Shown here in pieces: positions 63,600-64,000 of a stretch of DNA of 64,000 nt (positions are counted from its first letter, which is position 1; each line of letters starts with the position of its first letter). The DNA lies in the NCBI GenBank assembly GCA_022842065.1, contig JALHQH010000010.1, forward strand, positions 129,072-193,071, in the 5' to 3' direction. Under the pieces are notes generated by a model that was given only the letters and a program-made list of their open reading frames with translations, had not been told where the DNA came from and did not search any database. Origin of the DNA: Caldilineaceae bacterium. GTDB lineage: Bacteria; Chloroflexota; Anaerolineae; Caldilineales; Caldilineaceae. Made by a program: the position numbers and the translations under genes.

Positions 63600-64000
63600 C
63601 CCCAGCCCAGCCCTCCCCAGTTTGGGGAGGGAGCCGTGAACTTGCGGCCGCGCCATCGGTTCCTCCCCTAAGCTGGGGGAGGGTGGGAGGGGGTAATGCA
63701 ACCCCACCCCAGCCCTCCCCAGTTTGGGGAGGGAGCCGTGAACTTGCTGCCGCGCCATCGCTTCCTCCCCCAAGCTGGGGGAGGGTAGGAGGGGGTAATG
63801 CAACCCCACCCCAGCCCTCCCCAGTTTGGGGAGGGAGCCGTGAACTTGCCGCTGCGGCATCGGTTCCTCCCCTAAGCTGGGGGAGGGTAGGAGGGGGTAA
63901 TGCAACCCCACCCCAGCCCTCCCCAGTTTGGGGAGGGAGCAGTGAACTTGCTGCCGCGGCATCGGTTCCTCCCCTAAGCTGGGGGAGGGTAGGAGGGGGT
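63600..64000. repeat. 102-bp tandem repeat, about four copies, running off the window
   Basis: The word ccctccccagtttggggagg recurs at 63611, 63713, 63815 and 63917, exactly 102 bp apart. Each unit contains two self-complementary blocks (ctccccagtttggggag and ctcccctaagctgggggag) with gagccgtgaacttgc between them. Copies differ by a few bases. Because 102 is divisible by three, an open frame of 34-residue repeats runs through on the minus strand, but it looks incidental. The array lies directly upstream of the MFS gene and continues past the right edge. Confidence 0.9.

Noticed and set aside
63564..63962. 132-codon open frame of 34-residue repeats
   Set aside because: Exists only because the tandem unit length (102) is a multiple of three; composition is that of the repeat DNA and there is no ribosome site.
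63600..64000. Possible CRISPR array
   Set aside because: The 102-bp units are contiguous and near identical throughout, with no unique spacers alternating with short repeats, and no cas genes nearby.

Overview
The window looks like chromosome from a Chloroflexota bacterium, most likely Anaerolineae/Caldilineae-like. This is inferred from gene style: stand-alone regulator propellers, BTAD regulators, Uma2 and Rpn-type nucleases, BMP-type nucleoside importers, multihaem cytochromes with C-terminal anchors, moderately high GC, and many intergenic hairpins and short repeats. No rRNA, tRNA, CRISPR array, prophage or complete insertion sequence was recognised.

Layout. 1-8058 (minus): a probable operon with a one-piece regulator propeller, a glycogen-synthase-like glycosyltransferase, branching enzyme GlgB, a receiver-histidine kinase hybrid and a DUF456 membrane protein cut by the window edge. 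8522-10981: a small RHH-like/HNH gene pair (plus), then on minus a PLP aminotransferase followed by a stand-alone copy of the C-terminal domain of hydantoinase A. 11404-17552 (plus): a BMP/nucleoside-type ABC importer (lipoprotein, permease, permease, ATPase) with an Rpn/PD-(D/E)XK nuclease gene lodged between the two permeases. 17688-25599 (plus): an unrecognised 574-aa protein, a histone-deacetylase-family amidohydrolase, a serine beta-lactamase-like hydrolase, a TPR protein, Ndk, a BTAD regulator and a phasin-like protein.

25632-38698 (minus) is the most striking block. A cytochrome c maturation group (CcmH-like, TlpA/CcmG-like, CcmF, CcmI-like zinc-ribbon protein) lies beside four c-type cytochromes with 10, 15, 8 and 2 CxxCH motifs (35 in total) and a membrane cytochrome b. 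The 8-haem lipoprotein, 15-haem protein and cytochrome b are a tight operon behind a near-consensus promoter. The likely job is to move electrons between the quinone pool and periplasmic or cell-surface acceptors. Direction and terminal partner cannot be read from sequence.

38857-49679: a LysM protein, a Uma2 nuclease, and an acetate-type cluster (two acetyl-CoA synthetases, DUF4212 subunit, sodium/solute symporter, response regulator, sensor-like exonuclease). Here the symporter and a histidine kinase are both truncated and meet at one junction near 44565-44585, which suggests a deletion or an assembly join. 50351-64000: a soluble sensor kinase, a ferredoxin-NADP reductase, two small membrane proteins, carbamate kinase, an enolase-superfamily enzyme, two MFS transporters, a small gene pair with DUF2283, a SWIM zinc-finger protein and an HlyD-type adaptor. 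The window ends in a 102-bp tandem repeat.

Across the window many gene ends carry long, often perfect inverted repeats (13-29 bp arms) whose sequences differ from place to place, and several short mobile-looking repeats are flanked by direct repeats.
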